DNA of 64,000 nt from Rhodoplanes sp. Z2-YC6860 (GCF_001579845.1 NZ_CP007440.1:2422001-2486000); one strand, 5' to 3'; shown: positions 1 through 8,193, counted from the stretch's first letter. Numbers and translations are program-made. Notes: generated by a model from the letters alone, not told the origin.

Positions 1-1
1 C

Positions 2-610
2 CATCCCTGGTTTGGCAAGCCGACGTTCGACATCAAGTACGATCCTGACGCCGCGCGAAAGCTGATGGCGGACGCGGGCTTTGGTCCGCGCAACAAGGCC
101 AAGGTCAAATTTCTGATGTCGACGGCCGGGTCCGGCCAGATGCAGCCGTTGTCGATGAATGAACTGATCCAGGAGCAGCTCCAGGAGGTCGGCTTCGAGG
201 TCAAGCTTGAGACACTGGACTGGGAAGCATTGCGGTCACGCCGGCTGGCCGGCGCCGAGGCACCCGAAAACCGTGGCGTGTCCGGCATCAATTACAGCTG
301 GACCATCCAGGAGCCGATCTTTGCGTTGATCGGGCAGACCTGGCACGGCGCTCAACGCGTGGGCGGCTACAACTGGGGCGGTTTCGCCGATCCGCACGCC
401 GACGAGCTCGCCAAAAAGCCGCTCGCCGAATTCGACATCACGGCGCAGGACAAGTTGCTTGCCGATCTCCACGCCTATCTGGTCGATCAGGCGATGTGGA
501 TCTTCGTGGTGCACGATCTCAATCCGCGGGGCCTTGCGCAAAAGGTGACCGGATTCAAATCGGCGCAAAACTGGTTCCAGGATTTCTCTCCCGTCGACAT
601 CAAGTCCTAG
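2..610 (+). CDS. ABC transporter substrate-binding protein, family 5 (3' end only)
   Basis: C-terminal part, about 202 residues, of a periplasmic dipeptide/oligopeptide-type receptor; the gene is cut by the left window edge and the reading frame is open from base 2. The visible part has the usual end of the family: a segment where the peptide chain is divided into Asp-Ala-Ala-Arg-Lys-Leu units, a two-domain crossover and a Trp-rich C-terminus. The next gene, a DppB-type permease, starts 6 bases after the stop, so this is the receptor of the importer that follows. The substrate cannot be read from the sequence; family members bind peptides, nickel, glutathione or opines. Confidence 0.9.
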   Translation, partial: HPWFGKPTFDIKYDPDAARKLMADAGFGPRNKAKVKFLMSTAGSGQMQPLSMNELIQEQLQEVGFEVKLETLDWEALRSRRLAGAEAPENRGVSGINYSWTIQEPIFALIGQTWHGAQRVGGYNWGGFADPHADELAKKPLAEFDITAQDKLLADLHAYLVDQAMWIFVVHDLNPRGLAQKVTGFKSAQNWFQDFSPVDIKS

Positions 611-616
611 CGGATC

Positions 617-1567
617 ATGTTTCGCTACGTCCTCCGGCGCATTGCGGCCATCGTGCCGATCCTGTTCGGCGTTTCGGTTGTCTGCTTCTCGTTCATCCAC
701 CTGGCGCCCGGTGACGCGATAACGGCCCTGGCCGGCGACAATGCATCGCCCGCCGTGCTGGAGAAGATACGGCAGGCCTACGGCTACGATCAGCCGTTGC
801 CGATCCAGTATCTGCGATGGCTGGGACTGGTCCTGAGCGGGAATCTCGGGACCTCTATCATGACCGGGCGGTCGGTGTTGTCCGAGATCGTGCCGGCTGC
901 CGGGCACACCGCAATCCTGGCGGCCGTCGCGATATTCATGAGCCTGCTGGCAGGCATATCGATGGGAACAATAGCCGCCTACACGCGCCGTGTGTGGCTG
1001 GACCGGCTGGTCACCGCGGTTGCGGTGCTGGGCGTATCGGTGCCGCACTACTGGGTCGGAATCGCCATGGTCGCGATCTTCTCGGCGACGCTCGGACTGC
1101 TGCCCGCCATGGGGATGGGGCCGGCCACGTCGATCGCAGAGTTTGGCTGGAACGATGCCAAGTTCATCATCCTGCCGGCCATCACATTGGCCCTCATTCC
1201 GACCGCGATCATCAGCCGGACCGTGCGGGCGACTCTCATCGAGATTCAAAAGAGCGAGTTCGTGCAAACGCTGCACAGCGTCGGCCTGGGACGCCGCCGC
1301 ATTGCGTTGCATGTGATCAGAAATTCCGCCCCGGCCATTCTGGCCGTCATCGGCCTGCAGATCGCGCAGCTCCTGGGCGGCTCGATCCTGATCGAGACGG
1401 TGTTTTCGTGGCCCGGGACCGGCTACCTTCTGAACACCGCCATCGCCACGCGCGATATGCCCCTGCTGCAAGGCACGATCCTGGTGCTGGCGATTTTTTT
1501 CGTGCTCATGAATTTTCTTGTCGATCTGGTGCAGCCGTTGGCCGACCCACGCATCGTGCGGGATTGA
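617..1567 (+). CDS. ABC transporter permease, DppB/OppB type
   Basis: A 316-residue inner-membrane permease, first of the two channel subunits of a dipeptide/oligopeptide importer. It has the typical N-terminus (FRYVLRRIAAIVPILFGVSV) forming the first membrane helix, a periplasmic stretch with the family LAPGD motif near residue 32, and about five further helices. The cytoplasmic EAA-type loop that docks on the ATPases lies around residues 205-235. It starts 6 bases after the receptor gene and ends 3 bases before the partner permease, so the genes are co-transcribed. Confidence 0.93.
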   Translation: MFRYVLRRIAAIVPILFGVSVVCFSFIHLAPGDAITALAGDNASPAVLEKIRQAYGYDQPLPIQYLRWLGLVLSGNLGTSIMTGRSVLSEIVPAAGHTAILAAVAIFMSLLAGISMGTIAAYTRRVWLDRLVTAVAVLGVSVPHYWVGIAMVAIFSATLGLLPAMGMGPATSIAEFGWNDAKFIILPAITLALIPTAIISRTVRATLIEIQKSEFVQTLHSVGLGRRRIALHVIRNSAPAILAVIGLQIAQLLGGSILIETVFSWPGTGYLLNTAIATRDMPLLQGTILVLAIFFVLMNFLVDLVQPLADPRIVRD

Positions 1568-1570
1568 GCC

Positions 1571-2470
1571 ATGTCGGTTCGATCCACCATCGTCGCGGCT
1601 TCTCCTCTCGCACCGGTCGATAAGAAGCACCGCCGCGGCTACTGGGTCGCGGTCCGAAGGCGGCTCGCGCGCGATCCGGTCGCGGTGACATGCGCCTGCA
1701 TCCTGATCCTGATCGTTCTGGCTGCGATCTTCGCTCCGCTGATCGCGCCGGCCGACCCGACCAAGACCAGCGTGATCCGCAGGCTGCTGCCGATCGGCTC
1801 GAAGGGCTATCTGCTCGGCACGGATGAGCTCGGCCGCGACATGCTCAGCCGGCTGATCTACGGCGGGCGCGTGTCGCTGCTGATGGGGCTGCTGCCGGTG
1901 GTCGTCGCGACGCTCGTCGGCGGCTTTCTGGGCATCGTCGCCGGCTTCTTCGGCGGCCGCACCAACATGATCATGATGCGGGTCGTCGACGTGTTTTTTG
2001 CATTTCCTTCGGTGCTGCTGGCGGTCGCCATGACCGGGGCGATGGGGGCGGGCCTGTCGAACTGCCTGATCGCCTTGTGCATCGTGTTCATTCCGTCCAT
2101 CACCCGCATCGCCGAAAGCGCCACGACGCAGATCCGCAATCAGGGCTATATCGAAGCCGCCCGCGCATCGGGCGCGCCTGCGATCCGCATCGTCACGGGG
2201 CACATCGTCAGCAACGTCATGGGGCCGATCCTGACCTATGCATCGAGCCAGGTCAGCGTTGCAGTGGTGATCGCGTCCGGTCTTTCGTTCCTGGGCCTGG
2301 GCGTGTCGCCGCCAACCGCGGATTGGGGCTTGATGCTGAGCACGCTACGGCAGTCGCTTTTTGTGGCGCCGGTCAATGCTTTGCTTCCCGGTGTGATGAT
2401 CATGATCACGTCGGTGAGCTTCAACCTGCTGAGCGACGGGCTCCGAACCGCGCTGGACGTCAAGCCATGA
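1571..2470 (+). CDS. ABC transporter permease, DppC/OppC type
   Basis: A 299-residue partner permease. It has a short cytoplasmic N-terminus, a first membrane helix near residues 40-60, then the family motif GTDELGRDMLSRLIYGGRVSL around residues 86-106 and an EAA loop (EAARASGAPAIRI) near residue 200. It forms the heterodimeric channel with the preceding permease. Its stop overlaps the start of the next ATPase gene (ATGA), which indicates translational coupling. Length and motifs are normal for the family. Confidence 0.93.
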   Translation: MSVRSTIVAASPLAPVDKKHRRGYWVAVRRRLARDPVAVTCACILILIVLAAIFAPLIAPADPTKTSVIRRLLPIGSKGYLLGTDELGRDMLSRLIYGGRVSLLMGLLPVVVATLVGGFLGIVAGFFGGRTNMIMMRVVDVFFAFPSVLLAVAMTGAMGAGLSNCLIALCIVFIPSITRIAESATTQIRNQGYIEAARASGAPAIRIVTGHIVSNVMGPILTYASSQVSVAVVIASGLSFLGLGVSPPTADWGLMLSTLRQSLFVAPVNALLPGVMIMITSVSFNLLSDGLRTALDVKP

Positions 2471-3501
2471 CGCCCGCCAGACAGATCGTCACGGTCTCCG
2501 GCCTGGTGAAGCATTTTCCCATCGGCAGCGGCTTCTTCGGCCGTTCGCGCAGCCATATTGCCGCCGTGGACGGCTGTGGTTTTTCGCTCGGCGCCGGTGA
2601 GACGCTGGGTGTGGTCGGCGAGTCTGGATGCGGCAAATCCACCCTCGCGCGCATGCTTATCCATCTGGTGAAGCCGGACCGAGGCACCATCGAACTCGAC
2701 GGTGCCGCCATCTCCGGACGGTCTGGCGGCGATGTGCGCCGGCTGCGCCGCGCCGTGCAGATGGTGTTCCAGGACAGCTACGCGTCGCTCAATCCGCGGC
2801 ACACGGCGAGCGAGGAGGTCTCGTTCGGTCTTGCTGCATTGGGCCGGCCGCGCCGCGAGGCGATGGCCCGCGCCAACGAGGCCCTGCATCTTGTCGGCCT
2901 GCCGCCCGAGCTTTTTTCCGGCCGTTATCCGCACGAGCTGTCCGGCGGTCAGCGCCAGCGAGTCAACATTGCCCGCGCGCTGGCCATCGAGCCCAAAGTT
3001 TTAATCCTGGACGAAGCCGTTTCCGCCCTCGACAAATCCGTGCAGGCCCAGGTCTTGAACCTGCTGGTGGATCTGAAGCGGAAGCTCGGCCTGTCCTACC
3101 TCTTCATCTCTCACGATCTCGATGTCGTGCGCTTCATCAGCGACCGGGTGGTGGTGATGTATCTCGGCAAGATCATGGAGATCGGCCCGGTCGAGAAAAT
3201 CTACAGCGCGCCTGCGCATCAATATACCAAGGCGCTGATTGCCTCGCGGCTGAGCATGGACCCAAGCCAGCGGACCGCCGCGCCGCCGATCACCGGTGAC
3301 CCGCCAAGCCCGATCGACCCGCCGGCCGGCTGCCGGTTTGCCACGCGGTGTGCAATCGCCGAGCCGCTGTGTCACGGCAAGGCGCCGGAATTGACGGCGG
3401 CTGCCGGCGATCCCTCCCATTGGGCTGCGTGCTACGCGAGCATACCGGGCAGCGGCCACTCGATGGCGCCACCGGCAAAGCCTGTCCCGGTGCCGCGATG
3501 A
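2467..3501 (+). CDS. Oligopeptide-type ABC transporter ATP-binding protein (DppF/OppF type)
   Basis: A 344-residue ATPase. It has Walker A GESGCGKST (about residues 54-62), Q-loop VFQDSYASLNPR, signature LSGGQRQR and Walker B VLILDEAVSALD, and a C-terminal oligopeptide-transporter extension with Cys residues (CRFATRC, later LCHGK) as seen in OppD/F proteins. The open frame extends further upstream, but the ATG chosen overlaps the stop of the permease gene by 4 bases, and the protein then begins directly with the nucleotide-binding domain. It powers the importer together with the next gene. Confidence 0.92.
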   Translation: MTPARQIVTVSGLVKHFPIGSGFFGRSRSHIAAVDGCGFSLGAGETLGVVGESGCGKSTLARMLIHLVKPDRGTIELDGAAISGRSGGDVRRLRRAVQMVFQDSYASLNPRHTASEEVSFGLAALGRPRREAMARANEALHLVGLPPELFSGRYPHELSGGQRQRVNIARALAIEPKVLILDEAVSALDKSVQAQVLNLLVDLKRKLGLSYLFISHDLDVVRFISDRVVVMYLGKIMEIGPVEKIYSAPAHQYTKALIASRLSMDPSQRTAAPPITGDPPSPIDPPAGCRFATRCAIAEPLCHGKAPELTAAAGDPSHWAACYASIPGSGHSMAPPAKPVPVPR

Positions 3502-4484
3502 AAGCCAACGCGGACGCACCGAACCTGCTTGACGTTCGCGGGCTGAGTGTCCGGTTCGTCGGCGACGAGGGGATCGTCACGGCCGTCGACGACGTGAGCT
3601 TTGCCCTGTCGCTTGGCGAGACGCTGTGTCTGCTTGGCGAATCCGGTTGCGGCAAAACCGTCACGATGCGCTCGCTGATGCGGCTTCTGCCGCCGACAGC
3701 CAAGCTGTCGGGTTCCGTGCGCCTCGATGGTCTCGAGGTGACGACGCTGCAGGCGCGCGAATTGCAGGCGATTCGCGGCTCCAAAGTCGCGATGGTGTTT
3801 CAGGACCCGATGTCGGCCCTCGATCCGGTCTTCACCATCGGCCAGCAGATCATGGAAGTTGTCGTGGCCCACGAGGGCGTCTCGCGCGCTGCGGCGCGGG
3901 CCCGGGCGCTGGAACTGCTCGAACTCGTGCAAATCCCTTCGGCCAAACGCCGCCTGGATGCGTTTCCGCACGAACTGTCCGGTGGCTTGCGGCAGCGCGC
4001 GATGATCGCGCTCGCGCTGTCGTGCCGTCCCAAGCTGCTGCTGGCGGATGAACCGACGACCGCGCTGGACGCCACGGTCCAGATTCAGATCCTCGTTCTG
4101 CTCCGTGAACTGCAACGCCAGCTTGGGATGGCGATCATTCTGGTCACGCACGATCTCGGCGTGGCCAGCGAGATCGCCGATCGTGTCGCCGTCATGTATG
4201 CCGGCCGGCTGGTCGAGACCGCCGGTATCGGCGATCTGATCCGTGCGCCGATCCATCCTTATACGGCGGGGCTGCTGGCCTCCACGGTCAGTGAGCGGAC
4301 CCAGGACAGCGTTCTCACGCCGATCCCAGGTGCGCCGCCTGACCTCGCGAACCTTCCGAAAGGGTGCGCGTTCGCACCACGCTGCAGCCGAACCGTCGAT
4401 CGCTGCACAGCCGAGGCGCCGCAATTCGTGGGAGTGGGCGCCGGTCGTGCCGTGCGATGTCACCTCGCCGAGCCGATCGCGTAG
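3498..4484 (+). CDS. Oligopeptide-type ABC transporter ATP-binding protein (DppD/OppD type)
   Basis: A 328-residue second ATPase. It has Walker A GESGCGKT, Q-loop VFQDPMSALDP, signature LSGGLRQRAMIA, Walker B LLLADEPTTALD and a C-terminal Cys-containing extension (CAFAPRCSRTVDRC). The start is the ATG that overlaps the upstream stop by 4 bases; longer in-frame starts would run into the previous gene. It is the last gene of the importer; the next gene follows after 51 bases. The order receptor-permease-permease-F-D is slightly unusual, since D usually precedes F. Confidence 0.92.
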   Translation: MKANADAPNLLDVRGLSVRFVGDEGIVTAVDDVSFALSLGETLCLLGESGCGKTVTMRSLMRLLPPTAKLSGSVRLDGLEVTTLQARELQAIRGSKVAMVFQDPMSALDPVFTIGQQIMEVVVAHEGVSRAAARARALELLELVQIPSAKRRLDAFPHELSGGLRQRAMIALALSCRPKLLLADEPTTALDATVQIQILVLLRELQRQLGMAIILVTHDLGVASEIADRVAVMYAGRLVETAGIGDLIRAPIHPYTAGLLASTVSERTQDSVLTPIPGAPPDLANLPKGCAFAPRCSRTVDRCTAEAPQFVGVGAGRAVRCHLAEPIA

Positions 4485-4535
4485 AATGCGTCCATAGTGA
4501 CGCTATGATGTTGTCTCATTCATGAGGGGGCTTCC

Positions 4536-5075
4536 ATGCTGAGAGTCTGCGTTGCGGCGCTTGGGATGTTTCTGGCGGGGCAGGCGTTTGCCCAGGACAG
4601 CGAGTGTCCAAAAGTCGACGCGGAGGCAAACTTCAAAGCCCTCGGCGTTGATTTTTATCCGCCTGTCAAAACGATGGGAAACTTCGTGCCCGCCGTCACC
4701 GTGGGAAAGATCATGTTCCTGGCGGGCAACGGGCCGAGACTGGCTGACGGCAAGTATGTGACCGGCAAGGTCGGCGAGGGTCACTTGACCGTCGAGCAAG
4801 GCTACGAAGCATCGAAACTCGCAGCGATCAGCATGCTCTCGAACATCAAGGCAGAACTTGGCGATCTCAACCGCGTCAAGCGTGTGATCAAGGTGCTCGG
4901 GATGGTCAATGCCGATCCTTCGTTCACGGCGCATCCGAGGGTCATCAATGGTTTCTCGGATCTCATCATCAAGGTCTTCGGCGACTGCGGGAAGCATGCA
5001 CGATCGGCCGTCGGAGTATCCGGGCTGGTCGGCGACATCACGGTCGAAATCGAGATGATTGCCGAGCTTCGGTGA
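4536..5075 (+). CDS. RidA/YjgF-family protein with signal peptide
   Basis: A 179-residue protein. Residues 1-20 form a Sec signal peptide ending AFAQ, and the rest is a RidA-type domain with the late Arg (R156 in KHARSAVGV) that matches the catalytic Arg of imine deaminases, followed by the family end VEIEMIAEL. Most RidA proteins are cytosolic and destroy reactive 2-aminoacrylate; this one is predicted to be periplasmic. It follows the peptide-type importer by 51 bases and may act on the imported substrate, but that is inference. A purine-rich ribosome site (GAGGGGG) lies just before the ATG. Confidence 0.85.
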   Translation: MLRVCVAALGMFLAGQAFAQDSECPKVDAEANFKALGVDFYPPVKTMGNFVPAVTVGKIMFLAGNGPRLADGKYVTGKVGEGHLTVEQGYEASKLAAISMLSNIKAELGDLNRVKRVIKVLGMVNADPSFTAHPRVINGFSDLIIKVFGDCGKHARSAVGVSGLVGDITVEIEMIAELR

Positions 5076-5134
5076 CCGCCTGGGCCGATACCGATCGCTG
5101 TGAACGTTGAAAGGCGCGTGTGCGGTGCTTCGGC

Positions 5135-5569
5135 TCAGGCGGAGGACGCGTGCGCCACCGCCTGCTGTTGCCAGGACCGCATCAATGCCGCGTTTCCAGT
5201 GCTGAAGAGCAAGATGCGGGCGGGGCCTTCCAGATCACGGAAGGCAATTCCGATTTTCATCCATGCCCGGAAATCCGAGGTCTCTGACCACCGGTATCGG
5301 ACGGTGTTGCGGAACAGTGCCTTGTAGTCGAACCCATCGCTGTCGAGTTTCAGGAAGGGACGCTCCGCCAGCACACCGGCGCATGCCAGAAACAAGATCA
5401 GGGCGCCCAACAGTATCAACACGGCGCCATCGAGCGTGCTCTCGCCCCGGAATGCCAGCGGCACCATCAGCGACAGGAGCAGGGCCAACATGACCATCCA
5501 TCGCGTGTTGCCGTAGACGACGGTTGGCCCCGGAAACGGGACGTTCTGTCTTGGCATGTTCACCTGCAT
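5135..5569 (-). CDS. Small membrane protein with PH-like C-terminal domain
   Basis: A 144-residue protein of no named family that I recognise. It has two membrane helices, about residues 23-40 and 48-67, followed by a soluble C-terminus whose strand pattern (LKLDSDGFDYKALFRNTVRYRW) resembles bacterial PH-like domains found after two-helix membrane anchors. It lies 41 bases downstream of a 45-residue gene on the same strand and is probably co-transcribed with it. Role unknown; related two-helix proteins are usually annotated as hypothetical. Confidence 0.7.
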   Translation of the reverse strand: MQVNMPRQNVPFPGPTVVYGNTRWMVMLALLLSLMVPLAFRGESTLDGAVLILLGALILFLACAGVLAERPFLKLDSDGFDYKALFRNTVRYRWSETSDFRAWMKIGIAFRDLEGPARILLFSTGNAALMRSWQQQAVAHASSA

Positions 5570-5610
5570 GGTTCACGTGTCGGATCGCAGGCTTGTCGCC
5601 ATCGTCAGGA

Positions 5611-5748
5611 CTAGCCTTTCCGGCCAAGCGCCTTCTCGACCAGGATCAGCATGTCGCTGAGCGCGCGTTTCAAAACCTCCACATCGTTGGAATCCTTCGC
5701 AGCCTTGATCACGCTGCGCAGGTGTTTGAGAGCGGCCATCTGATCCAT
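5611..5748 (-). CDS. Small acidic/basic helical protein, 45 residues
   Basis: The peptide starts MDQMAALKHLRSVIKAAKDS and ends LVEKALGRKG. It is preceded by a clear ribosome site (AAAGGAG, 9-10 bases before the ATG). The composition is typical of a two-helix soluble peptide with regular Leu/Ile/Val spacing, so it may form a coiled coil or bind a partner. It is the first gene of a likely two-gene unit with the membrane protein that follows. I do not recognise a family; the good ribosome site and normal composition are the reasons to call it a gene. Confidence 0.6.
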   Translation of the reverse strand: MDQMAALKHLRSVIKAAKDSNDVEVLKRALSDMLILVEKALGRKG

Positions 5749-6010
5749 GAGTTACTCCTTTGATCTGCAAGCATCTTTTCTAGGCAGAATTTCTAACCGG
5801 TTGAAAGTCCAAAAAGGAAATTGACCGCCCGGAGCAAATCAACCCTATATCGGTGCGGGCCGTCGCACCGCTTTGGAGCTGCCCTCCTTGTGGATACTTC
5901 GCGGCGGCCCATTCTTTCCTGTGAACATCGTATGACATGACGCCGCGAATCGGACACAGGTCCATTTCAGGTCGGGCGCCGCTCGTCCTGCAACCTGAAA
6001 GAGGGCAGCT

Positions 6011-6076
6011 ATGGCTAAGAAGGCAAAGAAGGCGAAAAAGGCTAAGAAGGCGACGAAGGCTCGCAAGAAGAAGTAG
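6011..6076 (+). CDS. Tiny Lys/Ala-rich basic peptide (21 residues)
   Basis: An ATG-to-TAG frame coding a 21-residue peptide made of four KKA-type repeats and a C-terminal ARKKK; apart from the start Met it contains only Ala, Lys, one Thr and one Arg. A ribosome site (AGAGGG) sits 5 bases upstream, and a very strong intrinsic terminator begins 14 bases after the stop, so this is almost surely a real transcription unit. The repeats resemble the C-terminal tails of histone H1-like bacterial proteins; binding of DNA or RNA is a plausible role but is inference. It could also be a small RNA whose coding capacity is incidental. Confidence 0.65.
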   Translation: MAKKAKKAKKAKKATKARKKK

Positions 6077-6090
6077 ACCTCACGGTCCGA

Positions 6091-6131
6091 AAAGCCGCCG
6101 CCCTTCACCGGGTGGCGGCTTTTTGTTTTTC
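6091..6131 (+). terminator. Intrinsic terminator, 13-bp perfect stem
   Basis: A 13-bp stem (one G-T pair) with a six-base loop TTCACC, followed by TTTTTGTTTTT. It ends the 21-residue peptide gene and separates it from the convergent acetyltransferase gene. Because the stem starts with AAA and ends with TTT, it may also work in the other direction. It is among the clearest terminators in the window. Confidence 0.9.
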
Positions 6132-6172
6132 CAGATCGTCCGAAGCGATCCTGGTGGAAAGAGCCGAGCCCG

Positions 6173-6778
6173 CTAGGCGACCGTCAGCGTGACGGTGCGG
6201 ACCCCCGGCTCGCCGGCGTTGTCTGCAACATGGAAGCCGAGCTCGGCGCACATGCGCAGCATGGTCGTGTTCTCGGCCAGCACCTCGCCCTGGATGGTGC
6301 GAATGCCCTCGGCGCGGGCGTATTCGATCAAGGTCTGCATCAGCAGCCAGCCGAGCCCATGGCCCTTGAGGTCGGAGCGGACCAGCACGGCGTATTCGCC
6401 CGTATCGCCGGGTGTGAGCGTGTGGAGCCGTCCGACGCCGAGCATCTCGCCGGATGCTTCGTCGAGCGCAATGAATGCCATCGCCTTGGCGTAGTCGATC
6501 TGCGTGAAGCGCGCGATGAAGGCCGGCGAGAAATCCTTCACGGGAGCGAAGAAGCGCATCCGAAGATCGTTCGGCGTGATGCGGCTGAGAAACGCCGGAT
6601 AGAGCCGCTTGTCGTCGGCGCGCAACGGGCGGATGAAGACCGGCGTGCCGTCCGGCAAGCGGGGGTGGCGCTCCCATTCCTTGGGATAAGGCCTGCGCGC
6701 GCCGTGCCCGTCATCGGATGCACTGCGGTCGGACTTCAGGGGACGTGGTGGGTCCGATGGCACGTTTCTGCCTGCCAT
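6173..6778 (-). CDS. GNAT-family N-acetyltransferase
   Basis: About 201 residues from the ATG used here; a longer in-frame TTG start 39 bases upstream would add 13 poorly conserved residues. After an unstructured N-terminus, the GNAT fold starts near residue 45 (RLPDGTPVFIRPLRADDK). The acetyl-CoA binding motif A is present (VRSDLKGHGLGWLLMQTLIEYA), as is a late ENTTMLRMCAELGFH segment. The sequence resembles the C-terminal GNAT module of bifunctional acyl-CoA synthetase/protein acetyltransferases, here as a stand-alone protein. The substrate is unknown; protein lysine or small amines are possible. Confidence 0.85.
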   Translation of the reverse strand: MAGRNVPSDPPRPLKSDRSASDDGHGARRPYPKEWERHPRLPDGTPVFIRPLRADDKRLYPAFLSRITPNDLRMRFFAPVKDFSPAFIARFTQIDYAKAMAFIALDEASGEMLGVGRLHTLTPGDTGEYAVLVRSDLKGHGLGWLLMQTLIEYARAEGIRTIQGEVLAENTTMLRMCAELGFHVADNAGEPGVRTVTLTVA

Positions 6779-6817
6779 GATGTCAGGGCTGCGACCCGGA
6801 TCGCAGCCGGTGCGCAA

Positions 6818-7579
6818 TATAGAACGACGCTGTGAGCAGAACGATCCCGATGTTTGCTGAGGAAACGTTCGGACTCGGATTGCCTGGCTTCGGCCGATAC
6901 ACTCGGTGGATCAAACGGTGGCCCGGCTGTTTCGCCGTCAGGGCGGACGCCGATCTCGAGTTTACCCGAGATCGGAATATGAAGTGCGCAAGTCGGGTAA
7001 ACCGCGACTTGCGGTGGTTCGAGACGCCGCGCTGACGCGCGGCTCCTCACCATGAGGCCGGGAGAAAATTTTCGCTTTGCATTCCCGCAAATCACGAGTA
7101 GACGCGATTCTGCCTCGTTCGTTGAGGGCGTCGACTAGGGACGTCTATTTGGCGGAGCGAGGTGTGGCGCCTGCAGGCGTGGCTCGTGACCACGTCCCAG
7201 GGTGCGAGGTCATCGTCCGTCCCCGATGAGGGGGCCGCCTTCAGTGGCAGGGCGCGATCGGGTGAAAGCGGGCGCAAATGCCCCCTGGAGCATGGTGGGT
7301 GAAAACCCAGCCGGTCCGATCGAATCTCGAACGGTGGCCTCGCAACAAATCGCCACGAGTGGAGCGCCGGGAGGCGAGCGGACCTGATCGCAAAGGTCCG
7401 CGGGCGCCTTCGCAAGGCGCCCAGATATCTGCGCCGTCTCGGCGCTCCGCTCCCTCACTCTGTGAGGGGAAGGAAAAAGAGAGAGGCGCTGGCCCCGCGC
7501 CTGATCTGAAGGGGCCGATGAATCACGCCCGCAGGAACGGGCATGAGCCAACGCCAGCCGATCAGTGGGAGAGGAAACC
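6818..7579. other. Intergenic stretch without a convincing gene
   Basis: About 760 bases between the acetyltransferase and the dehydrogenase relic. Open frames here have no family features or ribosome sites. The stretch holds overlapping inverted repeats and a palindromic element near 6960-7056 (listed separately), and further GC-rich segments with TGTGAGGGG-like runs around 7440-7480 that resemble dispersed intergenic sequence. A small RNA cannot be excluded. Confidence 0.5.
6960..7056. repeat. Palindromic intergenic element with competing stems
   Basis: Three inverted repeats lie in series. GTTTACCCGA (6960-6969) pairs perfectly with TCGGGTAAAC (6993-7002). CGCAAGTCG (6987-6995) pairs perfectly with CGACTTGCG (7005-7013) and would compete with the first stem. 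GCCGCGC (7026-7032) pairs with GCGCGGC (7037-7043) over a TGAC loop, followed by CTCCTCACCATGAGG. The last part resembles a dispersed element I associate with Bradyrhizobium-type genomes; this is memory, not a search result. Confidence 0.55.
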
Positions 7580-7735
7580 GTGGTTCAGATCCGGGCCAGA
7601 GGCCAAGGGCTGCACAGGTTGGAAGGTCGCGTTGCGGTCGTCACGGGAGGCAGCGGCGGCATCGGCGCCGCCACGGCAAAGCGTCTCGCCGCAGCGGGCG
7701 CGGCCGTCATCTCTGATGCGGCACTTGGAATCTAG
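7580..7735 (+). pseudogene. Truncated short-chain dehydrogenase (N-terminal relic)
   Basis: A 52-codon open frame from GTG. From about residue 15 it reads as the start of an SDR enzyme: LEGRVAVVTGGSGGIGAATA, then KRLAAAGAAV, with the TGxxxGIG nucleotide-binding motif intact. The similarity stops abruptly after the second strand and the frame ends at TAG, inside the 3' end of the convergent OsmC gene. With only about 40 of roughly 250 residues left it cannot be an active enzyme. It is most simply a deletion relic whose breakpoint lies near 7720. Confidence 0.7.
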
Positions 7736-8193
7736 CCGCCGTGCTCTTCAGACGTCCGGATGTCGATCTCGGATTTCAGCGTGTGATGCACCGGGCACTT
7801 GTCGGCGATCTCCATCAGCCGCGCACGCTGCTCGTCACTGAGGTCGCCTTCCAGCACGATGACCCGTTCGATGCGATCCAGCATTCCCGATTTCGTCTCG
7901 CATTCGGCGCAGTCCTGCGCATGGATGCGCGAGTGGCGCAGCCGGACCTGCGTGCGCTTCAATGGAATCTGTTTTCGGTCGGCATACAGCCGCAGCGTCA
8001 TGGATGTGCATGCACCGAGCGATGCGAGCAAAAGCTCGTACGGTCCGAAGCCGCTATCCAGCCCGCCGACGTTAACGGGCTCGTCGGCGATCAGGCTGTT
8101 CGCTCCCGACACCACCTCTTGCTGGAATTTTCCGCGGCCCGTTTCGCGGACCACGACGTACCCAGGTCCGGCGGTTTCGTTCGGTTCGCTCAT
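7732..8193 (-). CDS. OsmC-family protein
   Basis: A 153-residue OsmC/Ohr-fold protein with the two redox Cys in the usual contexts: C62 in ASLGACTSM and C133 in ADKCPVH. Family members reduce organic or fatty acid hydroperoxides as dimers. Two more Cys at 95 and 98 (DCAEC) are not part of the family core and might bind metal or form a disulfide. It is the last gene of a five-gene unit, 30 bases after the metallo-beta-lactamase-fold gene, and its 3' end overlaps the dehydrogenase relic by a few bases. Confidence 0.9.
   Translation of the reverse strand: MSEPNETAGPGYVVVRETGRGKFQQEVVSGANSLIADEPVNVGGLDSGFGPYELLLASLGACTSMTLRLYADRKQIPLKRTQVRLRHSRIHAQDCAECETKSGMLDRIERVIVLEGDLSDEQRARLMEIADKCPVHHTLKSEIDIRTSEEHGG

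Noticed and set aside
236-2203. A 655-residue open frame on the minus strand across the importer genes
   Set aside because: It mirrors the real permease genes, is rich in Arg, Asp, His and Gln, and has no family features; high-GC codon bias keeps antisense frames open.
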